A stretch of 64,000 nucleotides of DNA from Moringa oleifera (Eukaryota; Streptophyta; Magnoliopsida; Brassicales; Moringaceae): contig JAJFZO010000583.1 of the NCBI GenBank assembly GCA_021397835.1, positions 1,900,501 through 1,964,500 on the forward strand. Reading direction: 5' to 3'. The position numbers and the translations under genes are program-made. The notes beneath the pieces are model-generated. The model did not search any database. It was not told the origin of the DNA and saw only the letters and a list, made by a program, of their open reading frames with translations. Within the stretch, counting starts at the first letter, position 1. The number at the start of each line of letters is the position of its first letter. Shown one piece after another: positions 25,290 through 38,768 of the stretch.

Positions 25290-25861
25290 TCAATGAAATT
25301 GTAGCTAAGTATCATCATTTTTGGTATGATTAATTTTAATTTTTAGTACACAAAAACTATTTTTTCCGTTTAATTTTTAATACATAAAATAGAAATAAAA
25401 AATTGATTAAAACCAAACCAAATCAATTAAATATATTGCAAACTTTTTAATTTTAATTGATTTTACTAAATAAAAATAATCTCAATTGCATCTAATTATG
25501 AATAGGTAAGTTGCCATACTATTTTATCTTTAAAACTTTAATAAGTAAATTAAGTTTTATATTCATTATATATTTATAAATTAAATATTATATAAACTAT
25601 GAATATATCTTAATTTTGTAAAGTGTTTATTAAAACAAATAAATTTTTTGTAAAATAAAAATATGTATCGTGTCAATAAGGATTAGTGATTTAAAAAAGT
25701 AATATTTCTGTCATTTTGCTATAATACCTTTATATCAATTTTGACTATCTTTAGTGCCATTAATCATGGAGCATAATATGTCTAAACTAACGGTTGATGA
25801 TCCTCAGTCATTTTTAGAACTTTAAAGGTAGATTAAATATCATAGCAACTACAAATCCACT
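25290..25861. other. AT-rich DNA between the LNK1 promoter and the retrotransposon
   Basis: No gene, repeat or regulatory motif is recognisable; the sequence is low-complexity A/T. Confidence 0.5.
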
Positions 25862-26325
25862 TGATATGACTAGATTTATGTTAAGCTCAATGCCAAGACC
25901 CATAGCAAATATACATGTATGATGTAACCCATTAAAAGGCACGTTTCTTAGAAAGCACATCAAATAATAAACTAAAGTGGAAGAAGGCGATCTTATGTTA
26001 GTAAAAACAGTGGTGAAATGATGAACATAAAATGAAAAGATCACCCAAGGACAAACCATACCTCACTAAAAAGATCAATCTACGCTTCAACCTAGTTTAT
26101 AAACAAAAATCTCAAGTATGACACCTTTAAATTATCTTCTCCATTTCAAAACTTTGTCAATTTCATCATTAACTTGAGCATTGAAGGATATCCCAATTAC
26201 ACTAACGATGACCCCTTAATTCTTTTCTTATCCTATAGATTTCCTCAATTCTATTACAACTAACCATCCTTTGAAGATTCTTTTTCACATGTCAACATCT
26301 AGCTATTTGATTTTTTCAAGTAGCA
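25862..26325 (+). repeat. 5' LTR of the Tat-type retrotransposon
   Basis: It begins TGATATGACTAG and ends GTAGCA. It aligns along its whole length, with many substitutions, to 38769-39240; shared blocks include CTCACTAAAAAGATCAAT. The first and last bases are estimates because the target-site duplication has decayed. Confidence 0.8.
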
Positions 26326-26864
26326 TCATCAACATCATCTACGGGAACTACAACAACAAGTTATTGGTCAATTAATCACTTCAACAACCATGCCATTAAA
26401 ACTCACTCTATAAAGGATGGATAACTAAGAAAACAACCTATCATTAAACCCACCTTTGACAATTCATACTATCTAACTTGCCTTGGCCCATACCATGGCA
26501 CGCCCTTTGGTAATTTTCTCACCACCTCCGCTTGCCATTGCGGCTCTACGACCACCACCGCCAACAACACAATGGTGGGAGTAACATCGTAGGTTGGCAT
26601 TATTTTTCATACTATCATAACTCCCTCCATGACTTTAGTGGGCAGAAACTCGTCCACCATCTTATCTCTACACATGACATTACACTCATATGCCCACTAT
26701 CTTGCTTTTCCCTCATGTGGCACCCTACACTTTTTCACCCTCTTTCCACACTTTTTCACATTGACACATTGGCAGCCCCAAGCCAACTTATGGACTAAAT
26801 CACTAATATTCTCAATGTCATGGTACACCAACAAAGTTCACAAGGATGCCAACACCATCATTAA

Positions 26865-26872
26865 CCTTCAAT
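26865..26872. repeat. Left 8-bp target-site duplication of the hAT element
   Basis: CCTTCAAT immediately precedes the terminal TAGGGGTGAGCA and is repeated exactly at 31191-31198 beyond the other end. Eight bases is the length made by hAT transposases. Confidence 0.93.
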
Positions 26873-27904
26873 TAGGGGTGAGCATTCAGTTAATTCAATT
26901 CATTCAGTTTGAAAATTTTAAAAACTGAATTAACTGAATTTTTTTTATAAATTAATCGAAACCAATCGAATTTAAAAGATAACTGAATTAACCAAACAAA
27001 AAATTTTTTTTATCGATTACCAAATAAACCAAAAATTTATTTAAGTTCAAATTTTATATTTTTTACTTTTAAACTATTTTAAATCTTGAACAATAATTTA
27101 CAAATCAAATATATATGATATATCATTAACAACCTATTTATATGGATAAAATATATAATTGAACTTTCTCTAATAATATCCTCATATATACTTACATAAA
27201 AATCAACATCTTTAATATATAAAAATTAAAATTTTTTATACTCAATAACCATTTTTAGAGTATAAAATTTTCAATCATAAAAGAAAAATTCTTTTACATC
27301 AAAATACAGCTGGAACATGATACATTAGCATTTAACAAATCAACAACATCAAAGGAAATATTTCATTAGAGTTATAATCCTTATTTTTTCTAGTTTGCCT
27401 TTAGTTCCTCAAAAAGTTTTCTTCAACTAATCAAATGGCTGGAAAGTAGAAAAAATAAGTGTATGAATGTCAAAAAAGAAATAAGGGCATTCTTGTACAT
27501 TATCAACGACAAAAACTTATCCAAACAAAACTCCTAAATCAATTGATATAATACTGCAAAAATATTACATGATAAGATTATATTCAAATAATATTTAGGC
27601 TTCACACTTAACATCTTACTAACTAATTTTTTTTTACGATAATCAATCAATAAAGAAAAAATTAAAAAATAAAGATCAATTCACCATCAAAATCTCAACT
27701 ATATGAGATATGAAACTAATAGTAATAAAAAAAATTACCTTAAAATAGTAATACACTTCCACACTAATCAATTGTAGCCTCTAATGCAAATTTTGACAAA
27801 TCTATAAACACATAATCAAATTTGTTATTAAGAAAAATGGTATTAAGCTTATCCAACAAAGATTAATAATTAAAAAATAAAACAAACAAATAAACAAAAT
27901 AATT

Positions 27905-29829
27905 ACCCATACCAAGTTTCTCAAGCTTTACTAAGTCCTCATCAATGGCATCAAAATATGAAGATCCACGTAACAAATCCTAAGCACAAATAAGAGCTTT
28001 TACAAGCTTAGGAGTTAATGAACTCCTATATGTATCAAGTACACGTCTGTCAGTGCTAAAAGCAGATTCAGAAGCAACCGTAGACATAGGAGCTGCCAAT
28101 ACATCACGAGCCATGTGAGAAAGAATGAGAAACCCATGACTATTAAGTTTTCACCAATTAAAAATATCAAAATTATCATCATCGTTTGCATCCTTTTTAC
28201 TTAAAATCCCAACTAATTCTGATTTCTTTTCTTTTTTTTCCATTTCTTTCTTATATCTCTTGAACTTAGACAAAAGAACTTATCTCTTTTTTTTCAATTT
28301 GTAATTTGGCTCACTTGACTGCTTTCACTAACTTGATCATGTTGAGCTTGCAAACTTCTTTTATACTCATCAGACAACTTTTTAACTGCTTTTCTCATAT
28401 TACCAGTCATCATTAAAGCTTGTTCCATATCATACATTTTCATAAAATAAAATTTGACAAACTCAAGCTTTTTTTTTTATCAAGAATAGAAGCAACATAA
28501 AGTAGCATATTTATCTTTTTCACTTTTTTCTAATACTTATCAAACTTATTTTTTATTATTATTATTATTATTATTTTGCCATTGCATTTAACTTAATATC
28601 AAAATGTGTTTTCCAATGCGTAAAGTAGTATAAACATTACAAATATCATCAAAAAAACTATTGAATGTGGCATATGAAGAACTTAAAACTTTGATTGTGA
28701 GTTCATAAAATTATTGCAAAAAAAGACAAAACCTCCTAATAATTTTTCAATCCTTTTTTTGAGGCAACCCATCTCCCATTATTAACTCATTTTTATAATG
28801 CGGATCAATATTATCAAAATGCTCAAAAGCCATCTCAAAATTTTGAGTTGCATGCAACATCAAATAAGTGGAGTTTCACCTGGTGCTAACATCCAAACAC
28901 AATAAACTTTTACTTTTAATTTTTTCAACTAAAATATATTCTTTAAATTTTATCAACTTTGCAAATGATTGTTTCATATATTTAACAGCCCTTCTAATAC
29001 GTGCAATTGACTCATTCATTTCTTCCAATCCATCTATAACAATGATATTAAGAATGTGCGCAATGTATCTTAAATAAAGATATTTTTCTTCTTGAATGCA
29101 AATTCCTAAATTATTCAATCTTTTATTCAAGTATGAGAAACATCATTAGAACTAGCATTATTAACTGTAATAGTAAACACCTGTCATGCAAACATTTTTC
29201 AATGACTTTTCCGATGGCCTCATCTCTATAACTAGAAATAGGATAAAATTTTAATATTTTTTGTTTAATTTTCAATCTTTATCAATAAAATGAGCCCTAA
29301 GACACAAATAATTAATTCTTTGCATTAAAATTTATGTGTCTATTGTGAGAGATACTTTTATACTAGATGATCTCAATAACCATTTTAATTTGACTTTTTC
29401 ATCATTATAAAGCTGATAACAATCTCTAGCTATAGACCATTGTGAAGACATATGAAACTTAGGACATGTAAGTGACATGCAATGCCAAAAACCTTTAACA
29501 TCCGTAAATTTGAAAGACAATTCATTCATAATGATCATATCAGCTGTACCCTTTCTAATGGCATCTTGATTAAACTTCCAACTATCTAAAGATCCATCTC
29601 TCTCGAATTCAAAAATCAATTCAATTTGACTAGAATCAACACTAATATTTATTCTCTTCTTACAAGTACCTACATGAGCTTTCAATGCAATTATTTCATT
29701 TCTTTTAGGGTCAGCAAAAAACTCCCTATCACAATAATTACATTTAGCTTTATGTTCATCTTGTTCATCAAAAAATTTAGTGAAGTGTTCCCAAACTTTT
29801 GATCTGGGCCTAAAAGGTTTTCTCTTCAA
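27905..29829 (-). pseudogene. hAT transposase (zf-BED, RICESLEEPER/Ac-like), frameshifted
   Basis: Start ATG at 29829. Residues 11-60 form a BED zinc finger (KVWEHFTKFFDE, CNYC, LKAHVGTC). The frame then carries SFKFTDVKGFWHCMS, SSQWSIARDCYQLY and ends VSLTIDT at 29332. After shifts, homology resumes with KILKFYPISSYRDEAIGKVI, then YIAHILNIIVIDGLEEMNES and SLLCLDVSTR (28876-29130), and NIDPHYKNELIMGDGLPQK. The C-terminal dimerisation block near 28000-28110 reads RDVLAAPMSTVASESAFST then RVLDTYRSSLTPKLVKALIC, followed by a stop. The frame could end at a splice-like GGTAATT. All main domains are present in order, but at least several stops and frameshifts exclude activity. Confidence 0.9.
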
Positions 29830-30397
29830 TTTAGAACTTGTAAATGATGGATGGACTGAATCTGGTTATATGGCATTAGGTATAGGATCTATATCATTAC
29901 TTTTAATTGACATCTTTTAACTTTTAAAATAAATAACAATTAAAAGCAATTAGTAATAACACTTTTCAATAGTTAGATAAGATTCTAAAACATTTTAGCA
30001 GTAATACCACATTACACAAAAATTCATTTCATTAGTAATAGTTAATACCACTAACTTTCAAAATATGATTATGAATTATTAGAAAAAAAATATAATTTAT
30101 AACTTTACATTACATCATAAAATGATTCAAAGAAAAAATATGAAGCAAATATAAAATGAATTAAAAAAATTAATTCTCTAATTTTCAACACTGGGATTGT
30201 TTTGCCTTGCATGTTATAGCTACATACATACCACATATATATATATATATATATATATAAATGATGACGCAGAGAATAAATTTATGGTACTTACTTAAAT
30301 ACAGAAAGAGAATACATAAAGATGATCTAATTTTTAATTTTAAGTGTGGTTGTCACGAATTTGCATTTGAAAAATTGAAAGATTAAAGAGATGAGAT

Positions 30398-30875
30398 AGT
30401 GTATGCTACTACTAAGAGGATTAAAATTAAAAAGAAAAAAGATGAGACATAAGGGAATACCAAATGAGTATGCGTGGCGTGGCCACGTACGTGTGGCTGT
30501 GATGCTACTACTAGGAGGATTAAAATGGAAAAGAAAGAAGATGAGGCCTAAAGGAATACCGATTACCGAATGCGTATGGATGGTGTGGATATGGTTATAA
30601 CGCGACTGGTTCTCCAAGATAGACAGGCACGGTACACGGATTAGGATAGGGCTTCTCAAGTTGAAAGAAAAGAAAAAAAGGAAGTGTGGCTGCAATGTTA
30701 CTATCGGGAGATTAAAATTGGAAAGAAAAAAAATGAGACCTAAGTGAATACCGATTACCAAATATGAATGTGTGGCATGGGTGTGGCTGCGACGATTCTA
30801 GTCCTGCAAAGATGGACGGACACAGTGCACGGATTAGGTTACAGTTTCTAAAATTGAAAGAAAAGAAAGGAAGGA
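30398..30875. repeat. Imperfect tandem repeats inside the hAT element
   Basis: Three related blocks start near 30418, 30517 and 30709. Each opens with GATTAAAATTRRAAAG-type sequence followed by AAAGATGAG, then GGAATACC and a GC-richer segment with TGTGGC. The two later blocks also share an ACACGGATTAGG/GCACGGATTAGG segment and a purine-rich AAAGAAAAGAAA tail. The block lies between the transposase start and the right terminal repeat. Confidence 0.75.
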
Positions 30876-31299
30876 ATTTTGCCAACTACATGTATAGTAT
30901 GAATATGTGACTTTAGTAAAGAGATTAAGAGAAAAAAATTTATTATTAATAATCAATTAATAAATTAATTAATATCAATTAATTAATTAAATTAATTAAT
31001 TATTAAAATTAAAAATTTATTTTTCAATTAATTCGGTTTTAAAAAATTTTAACAAAAACCAACCAAAAAAATCAATTTATAAATTAATTCATAACCAAAA
31101 ATCGAAAAAAAAAAAAAACTAAACCGAATTAACTAAAATTAATTCGGTTTATCGATTTTTTCGATTTTAACCGAATTTTGCTCACCCCTACCTTCAATAC
31201 ATTAGCTCGTGTCTTGCTTAAAGCCATAGACGAGATAACATAAAACCATTACGAACTAGAGGAATGAGATAAAGATGATGAAGTAGCCGCCAAGTAAAT

Positions 31300-34200
31300 G
31301 AAAGGAAAAAAAGGTGATTAATGAATAATACACCTCTCATCACCCCAAAAAGAAAAAAATGGGTGAAATGAAAAACAAATCCAAATTATCATGAATGCAA
31401 GAATGAACAAACATGACCCTAATAAAGCGGAGTACAATAAGTAGCTAGATGCTTGTTAACGACTGAGATCCTCACAAAATCACTGCCATTAAAGTTCAAA
31501 CCCCCTCAGAATTACAATTTTGACAACCTGGTGAACCCATAAGGCATTAAAAAGTTTGTCACCATGAAAATCCTACAAGGCCTATCAAATGTGATAAAGT
31601 GCGGGACCTATGGTAAAAATGGTACAACTCTTTCCTTATTGGTTCTATTAATTATTTTGAGAAATGTTCTTGTAGTGTTTCACGAATAATATGACCAAAA
31701 AATAAAAGATAACCAACTTATTCTAGGTTAAACAACAACATGGAAAGTCTCTTTGAGATTACATAAAGAGGTTCGTCGCTGCCATATTAAAGGTGAAAAA
31801 CTTAAACTAATTAGTGGCGATGTCAACAATGAAGTAAAGGATATTGATGGGCACTTTTCATGATTCTTTAAGTAGAAAAATCCTAAAGAGCTTAGAGGAA
31901 TTATTAATGCAGTAAAAAAATATATTAACCAAGAAAATGATCGCACAAGGAAGCCCATGAGTTATTTAAGCTAGCAAAAGCCAAAATGAAAGAAGAGTCA
32001 AAGGTTAAACCTTCATCTTAACAATACAAAGAGGGATAAAAGAAGAGAAAAAGGAATTATGATCGAGACCAATAAGAAAAAAGTCTAAAAGGTGGTTGTC
32101 ACTTTAACAAAGATGACAAAAGGTATACCCTACATAAGGTAACCAAAAGACACAATTTGATGCAAATTGAGTCCAACCTCTAACTAAGATAGTTGAAATG
32201 TACGCTAACCTAGAGAAACGAAACCGTGATAAGTACTACTACTTTTACCAAGACCACATATACAACATCGAGAAGTGTCAAAAATTGAAAGATGAGATAG
32301 ATAAGCTAATGTAATGAAGGCGTCTTTCCAAGTACGTTGACAAGCCTCAAAGAAGGAGCCCAAGGCGCACACAAAGAAAAGAGATTGATAAAGGATTAAT
32401 GAGCTAGAGGCAAGCCGATTGCCTAACCCTAGCTAAACATACATACAGTTATTTATGATGAAAACATCCAAGACATCAACCTTATTGCTAATGGACTAAA
32501 TGTAAACATGATGGTTAGGGAACTAACATCGAGGGGAAAGACATTATCGGGAGGAAAGCATATGCGTGAAAGAGAGAGAAGTTTAAAAGCGTCCTAAAAT
32601 GGACGAGATTGTAAGTCTTTTGCATGTAAACTTGGAGCAAATTATCACTCTACATTGAGTTTGATTATTGGTCACTATGAGAGTGTCCAACAAAAATATA
32701 AAATTTATTTTAGTTGATAATGGAAGTTCAACCATTATTTTGTATTCGCAAGCATTTAAAAAGATAGGTTTAGGTAGAGAAAGTTTGAAACTGTTTCACA
32801 CCCTATTGATAGCCTTCAGTAGATATAATATGCCTATCATCGGGGCTAGTTATAGGTGGAAGCATGTTAGCACAAGTGGAACGACGTCAGCATAGGTTGA
32901 GTAACATTGGCACAAAAGACGGCCATGGTGGATTTCTTTATGGTGAAAGTATCATCGAATTATAATGCATTAATTAAATAATCATGTTTAAATGCCCTAC
33001 AAGCCATCACATCATCATATAACCTAGTTATAAAGTTTCTCACCTTAGAAGAGGTGGTGATAATGAATGGAAATTAGTAAACAACACGTCAGTATTATTT
33101 GACATCACTAAAAGGAAAGTTTCAACTAACATGCCAAATCAATCTAAATAAAAAAATCAAAAGGTAGATGGCACAAATGGAAGTAGTGGAGCTGTTGGAA
33201 GAAGTTCAGATAAGAAAAAAGCCCAACCAAGTTATTAGAATCAACATGAGACTCGAAAAGCGAGAGCGAAAGCACTTTATAAAGTTTTTAAAATTTAACA
33301 TTGATATGTTTGTATAGATAACGGTGGATATGCCAAGCATCCAACTAGACATGATCATTTATGAGCTAAATGCAAATTCAGTTATTAGATTAGTCCATTA
33401 AAAAAAGAGAATCTTTTCAAGGAAAATATAGCAAGTGATTAAATAAGAGGTAAAGCACTCTTGAAACCTGGGCTCATCAAAGAAGCACAATATCTAAAGT
33501 GGCTTGCAAACATGATCATAGTAGGCTAACAAAATATGATGGATCTGCATTGACTTTATCTACCTTAACAAGGCATGTCCTAATGATAATTATCCACTAT
33601 CGAGGATAGACCAACTCATGGATAGCACTTCAGGGCATGAGATATTGAGTTTCATGGATGCTTACTCTAGTTATAATTAGATCAAGATAAACCTAAGTGA
33701 TGAGGAAAAAAACCTCTTTTATCACTAACATTGATACTTACTATTAGAGGGTGGTACCTTTCAGTTTGAAGAATGTAAAAGCTATGTACCAGTACCTCGT
33801 TAATTGCATATTCGTCAAACAACTAGATAGGAATGCGAAAACATGGATGGATCATCTCATTATTAAGAGGAAAAAACGGTTAGAGCATACAAAAGAGTTA
33901 AAAAGGAGTTTCGAAGTATTGAGGAAGTATAAGATGATACTAAACCTAATAAATGTTACTTCGAGATGTGACCAAAAGAGTAATTAGGGTTCATAGTGAT
34001 TCAACAGAGGATTGAGGCCAACCCAAGAAGATTAAGGCCCATTGTCGACATAGAAGCACCTAATAGCATCACAAAAGCCCAATGACCGACAAAAAGGTTA
34101 ACTACTTTGAACAAGTTTGTATTTAAATTGGTGAAGTGTTGTTTAGTTTTTTATTTTCAAAATATTAAAGTAGATCAAAAACTTTTAGTGGATACTAAGG

Positions 34201-36000
34201 TGTCAGAAGGCCTTTGAGCAATTCAAGTAACTACTTTTTTGAATCCACCATTATTGTTGAAGCTAAAGCCATATGAGGAGCTCCACATGTATCTAATGGT
34301 CATCAAAGAAACTATAAGTGTTGTGTTGCTAAGGATAAAAGACAAGATCTAGATGTTGATGTACTATGTGAGTAAATTACTCTGAGGACCGCAGGTAAGA
34401 TACCATAGAGATAGCTTTTACATTTATAATTACAGCTAAGAATCTACAATAATACTTTCAAACGCATCCATAGTCCCTAATACTAATCAACCATTATGAT
34501 AGATTTTAAATAAACTAAAGACCGCAAGAAAGATGGTAAAATGATCAATAATTCTCGATGGATTTAAAATCCAGTACAAGCCTAGGACGACAGTCAAAGC
34601 TCAACCTTAGTAGAATTAATTGTGAAATGTATCATTGTCGATCTACAATTAGAGCTATAAAAGCCCATACTAGCAAACACCGATAGAGAAACCAATGCTT
34701 GAAGTGAAGGCAGAATGGAGAATAAAGACAATAATAAAGAATTTAAGTAAGAATTATGAATTAACAATGCGGCTAAAAGGACAGAAAAAAAAAGACTAAT
34801 GTATTATTGAAAAGTACCAAAGGAATAGAATATCATTATGTGGTGATGTTAAACTTCATAACATCTAACAACAAGGTAGAGTAAGAAGCCCTTCCTGCTA
34901 GATTACAACTTGTCATGAAAATCCGAGTAAGCGACATTAAAATTAAAAGTGATTTTCAATCAATAGTAAAGCACGTGTTGAGAGAATACGAAGCTCGAGA
35001 ACAGAGAATGGCAAAGTATTTGAAGCAGGTTAAGGAAATCCTTAAACATTTCCAAAGATGATGGATCAAGTAGACACAAAGAGAAGATAATGCCCAGGCC
35101 AATACTTTATCAAAGTGAATGATTATAAACACTAACTACATTAAGAATGCCATGATAGAGGTGTTCAAAGCGTTTAGTATAGATAAAAAGAAAATTTATG
35201 AGAATCAAAAAGCATCACTAAAGGATCTATTGCATGTTCCAATTAGATCAATTACAATAGTAAGAGCAAGAGGATGCAAGAAGCACTTAATGAATTAATT
35301 CATCTTATTCCCTCTCTGCCGTTTCCTAGCTCTACAAGAACAAAAATATTTGTTGATAAAAATGTGTGGACGAATTTATGGAACCAATATTAGAGCTTAA
35401 TCCCTAGCTTATGAAATACTAAGGCATGGTACTCTTGGCCCATGTTGAAGAAAGATGCTGAAAAGCATGATAGGAGGTGCGAGAAGTGCTAGAAGCATGC
35501 TCATTTGGTGAACGTACTAACCACAGTAGTTAACCTAATGATAAACCCATGGCTTTTCCCAATGGACCTATTAGGACCACTCCTAATAATTACAAAGCAA
35601 AAAAAGTTTATGGTGGTAACAATCAGCTACTTCACTAAATAAGTGAAAAGAAGAGGCAATTTTGACCATCACGGTGCATAAGATGTGGGACTTTACTTGA
35701 AAGTAAATCATTTACATATTCAAAATACTAGTGCCATCATCATCAATAATGAAAGCATGAAGTTCAAAACTAACTGTGAAGAGTTACAAATTAGACTATG
35801 GTTCATCACGATTGGATACCAAAAGCTAATAGTCAAGTAGAGATCACCAACCGAACCATCCTCTAAGTGCCTAAGACTAGCCTAGATAATGCTAAAGGCA
35901 CTTAGGTAGAGAAACTATATAGCATCTTGTAGGTGTATAGAAAAAGTAAAACAGCAATGGGAGACTTTCTATTAAAACAAAGTAATAGCCACTTAGCATA
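31300..36000 (+). pseudogene. gag-pol remnants of the Tat-type retrotransposon
   Basis: Readable pieces in order. Gag end near 32208-32310: LEKRNRDKYYYFYQDHIYNI then EKCQKLKDEIDKL. Protease near 32690: FILVDNGSSTIILYSQAFKK, with the aspartyl DxGSS motif as DNGSS. Reverse transcriptase from 33560 to 33990: NKACPNDNYPLSRIDQLMD, SFMDAYSSYNQIKI, VVPFSLKNVKAMYQYLVN. The thumb/RNase H region runs about 34010-34620 and includes NPPLLLKLKPYEELHMYLMV. A second RNase H-like block at 34840-35060 includes NKVEYEALLARLQLVMKIRV in decayed form. Integrase near 35490-35650 reads PWLFPMDLLGPL and KKFMVVTISYFTK. Stops and frameshifts separate the pieces. Confidence 0.8.
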
Positions 36001-36279
36001 AGACTAGCTGGTCAAAAAGGCCCAAAGGCCACAAAAGTCAATGAACTTTCATAGAAAGTCTCATCAAATTTGAGGGCAAAGGGCTCAAAAATCACTAAGA
36101 CGAAAACCATTCTGAGAGGCTTGAGAAACATTAAAGAATTTTAACTAAGCATTGGAAGATAGACAAAAAAGCAAAAAGTCATTTTTTAAAAAGGAAGTAA
36201 AAAGTCTTTAATTAAAAACAAAGTTAATAGTCTATCATTGATAATAGAAACAAAAATACTGAAATAAAAAATAATAATA

Positions 36280-38750
36280 ATAATAATATAGGTCCTAGTT
36301 TAAGTTAGCAATGTCTTAAGAAGTTTTTCATTGGCCATCTTAGTCGGTTCGATTAGCAATGCAGAGAAGGCCATAGTTCATCAAATTAATAAAATTGGTG
36401 TTCCACTCTAGATGAGTGGTTTTCAATTGCCTCTTCACATCATTGAGGGCAATGACGTAAACATCAAAAGAGACACTTCGCTTCCAAATAGTCCATAGAT
36501 ACCTTATAAACCTCTTTCGCCTTATTGTGGGCTAAAGACAAGCAAGCTTTGAAGTCACAAAAAGTGAGGATATCAAAGAGATGACTCACACTTGGAAAGA
36601 TGCCAATGCATCATCTGCACTAGCACCGCATTAAAGGACTTGTTCTTTCTCTTCCCTCATAAGCTCTATATTGACATTTACAACACTCAGCTCGTTATGA
36701 GAGCTCACGAGTTAGGCCTCAAAGTCTTTCCCTTCTTAGCCTCCTAGAAAAGGTACTTCACTATAGTAAGGATGTTTGTGATGACCTAACAAAAAATAGA
36801 AATACTTAATAAAGAAAAAGGTTGACATGGATAATGAGAAAATTAAAGGAAGAGAAAGGGCGAAGAGTTTATTCTACCCATGTGAATGACATTGCATTAT
36901 CCAATCTCACCATAACTATGCGCCATGTCAACAAGCAAGGTGACATGGTTGGCTAACTCAAATGTCGTGCGATTATTCCTCATATAGTCAAAAGTTCATA
37001 TTAGACATTGATGGTAATGATGTGATTATATAGATATTATTGATAGCTGAAAAAGTAGTTGTTGACATTCTCAGTAAAATCGATATGGACGCCACCACTA
37101 TCAATGTGATTGCTAAGCAAGATGAGGCGTCAAAAGCTACATCGCAGAACTAGTAGACTACCTCTTCTTTCTTTAGTAGGAAAACCTTGCTTTGACCTAC
37201 TCTACCTTGCACTTTGAGTGCTCTCACATGGCAGCAATGTCAACCTTGAAAAGTGACATCTCTTCAAAATGACTTGACATTGACAAGTCAAAATGATATC
37301 AAACTTTAAAGGACCCAAAGAAGCAAAAGAAATCAAGTTAGTGAATTCTCAAGAGCATGGGCACGAAAAAAGAAAAAATAAAAGAGAAAGATGGCTTATC
37401 AATGACCTTCGCCTCATCATCATTGAAGGAAGAAAAATGGAAAAATAATAAAGCTAAAGGATTTAGACGAGTCAGCCTAGGAATGAAGTTATGAGCATGA
37501 CACAAAATAAATCAATTAATGGCTTCACTAAGGCAAATAGCGGGACAATCACAGAAAGACTCAAAGACTTCCTAGCTATAGTAGTAAAAAAGAATTCTCG
37601 GGTATGTTATCCTAAGAGACAAAAAAGAACTTCCAGTTCAGATGGTTAAAGATCATAGGGAAGGGCAACAAGGAGTCTTTAGCCAGGCGTAGCATTGAAA
37701 AAGCATCAGGTAAGCACAGAGGCTTTAAGGTGGAAGAACTTGGCAAAGAAATCAATAAGGAAGTAGTGAAACCCAACCTCATTAACAGTTCCCCGGTAAC
37801 CAATTAAGGCATACTAATTATTAAGGGTGAGTTAAAAAAGAGAGACATGAAAATAGAAGCGAAGTTCCCATGCAAACTGAAGGCAAAGGAGCTTAATCGC
37901 AGTGGCTAAGGACTCCTTATACATACAAAGGAAGTGTCGATGAAAATCGAAAGCATTATCATAAGGTGTAGGAGGCTACATTGAGATAAACTCACTAAGC
38001 TCACACTAGAATCTAAGGATTTCAACCTATCTAAGGTAATAATAGAGGAAAAAGATGAGATGACTACAAAATTAGCCGTAAAGAAGTGACAAAGGTTCAA
38101 GAGAAAATGGAATCAGGAAAAAAAGAAGAAAAAAGAACTTACAAAGGTATAAGAGGTTAAAGAACGAAGGATAGATGCATGGCAATGGAAAAAAGGGATA
38201 TTTAATAAGAAGTACCCAAACAAAGCATGACATGTGGTAATACCCCAGCCATAAAAATTGAAAGGATATTGCGCAAGGTTCAAAATGATAAGAAATTACC
38301 TAAATGTCTCAATCAAATCTCACTACAATTGAAGCTTCCCGAAAGAATCTCTTCACAATCGAAGCGTGTAAAAAAGTGAAAGTTGAAAAAGGAGCCTCAA
38401 GTAGCATAATCCATCATTTACAATCTTAGGAATACATAAAGGACATTGAAAATGAAAAAAGAGCCTGTATGAGAGAGATTTTCACAAAAATGTTAGAATA
38501 TGGCATCGAAAAATATTCATAATTGGCACAAATCCCTTTTACATAAGGGAAATAAAAAGAACTTACATCAAGGACATAAACAAAGTCAGTATGCACATAA
38601 ACCAACACCAACTTAGTTTGCATAGAGATTGAGAATAGTCTTATGCCTCTCTATGCAAACTAAGAATAGTTCTCATGCAGAATAAAAATAATGTGCATGT
38701 GTAGACTTATATAACCAACACCGTGCTAACTAATAGCCCAATACAAGAGT
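36280..38750. other. 3' internal region of the retrotransposon; possible antisense ORF remnant
   Basis: Between the integrase and the 3' LTR lie about 2.5 kb without pol similarity. On the minus strand, 37612-37803 is open and ends LPFPMIFNHLNWKFFFVS. The W-x-FFFV pattern recalls proteins encoded antisense in some Tat elements. An (AAT)n run lies near 36270. The antisense-gene reading is weak because the frame is short and broken around it. Confidence 0.35.
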
Positions 38751-38768
38751 AAAGGAGTGGGAAACTTT

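Larger units (their letters stand above)
26873..31190 (-). mobile_element. hAT (Ac-like) DNA transposon, 4,318 bp, nested in the retrotransposon
   Basis: The ends are exact terminal inverted repeats TAGGGGTGAGCA / TGCTCACCCCTA, followed by imperfectly inverted sequence rich in AACCGAAT/ATTCGGTT motifs that probably served as subterminal transposase sites. It is flanked by perfect CCTTCAAT duplications (26865-26872, 31191-31198). Inside lies a broken BED-type transposase on the minus strand and, upstream of it, an unusual tandem-repeat block. Because the retrotransposon's own sequence resumes on both sides, the hAT element landed after the retrotransposon. Confidence 0.95.

Noticed and set aside
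30327..30761. 144-codon minus-strand frame inside the hAT element
   Set aside because: It repeats LGLIFFLSNFN-like segments because it runs across the tandem DNA repeats; no protein family is suggested.
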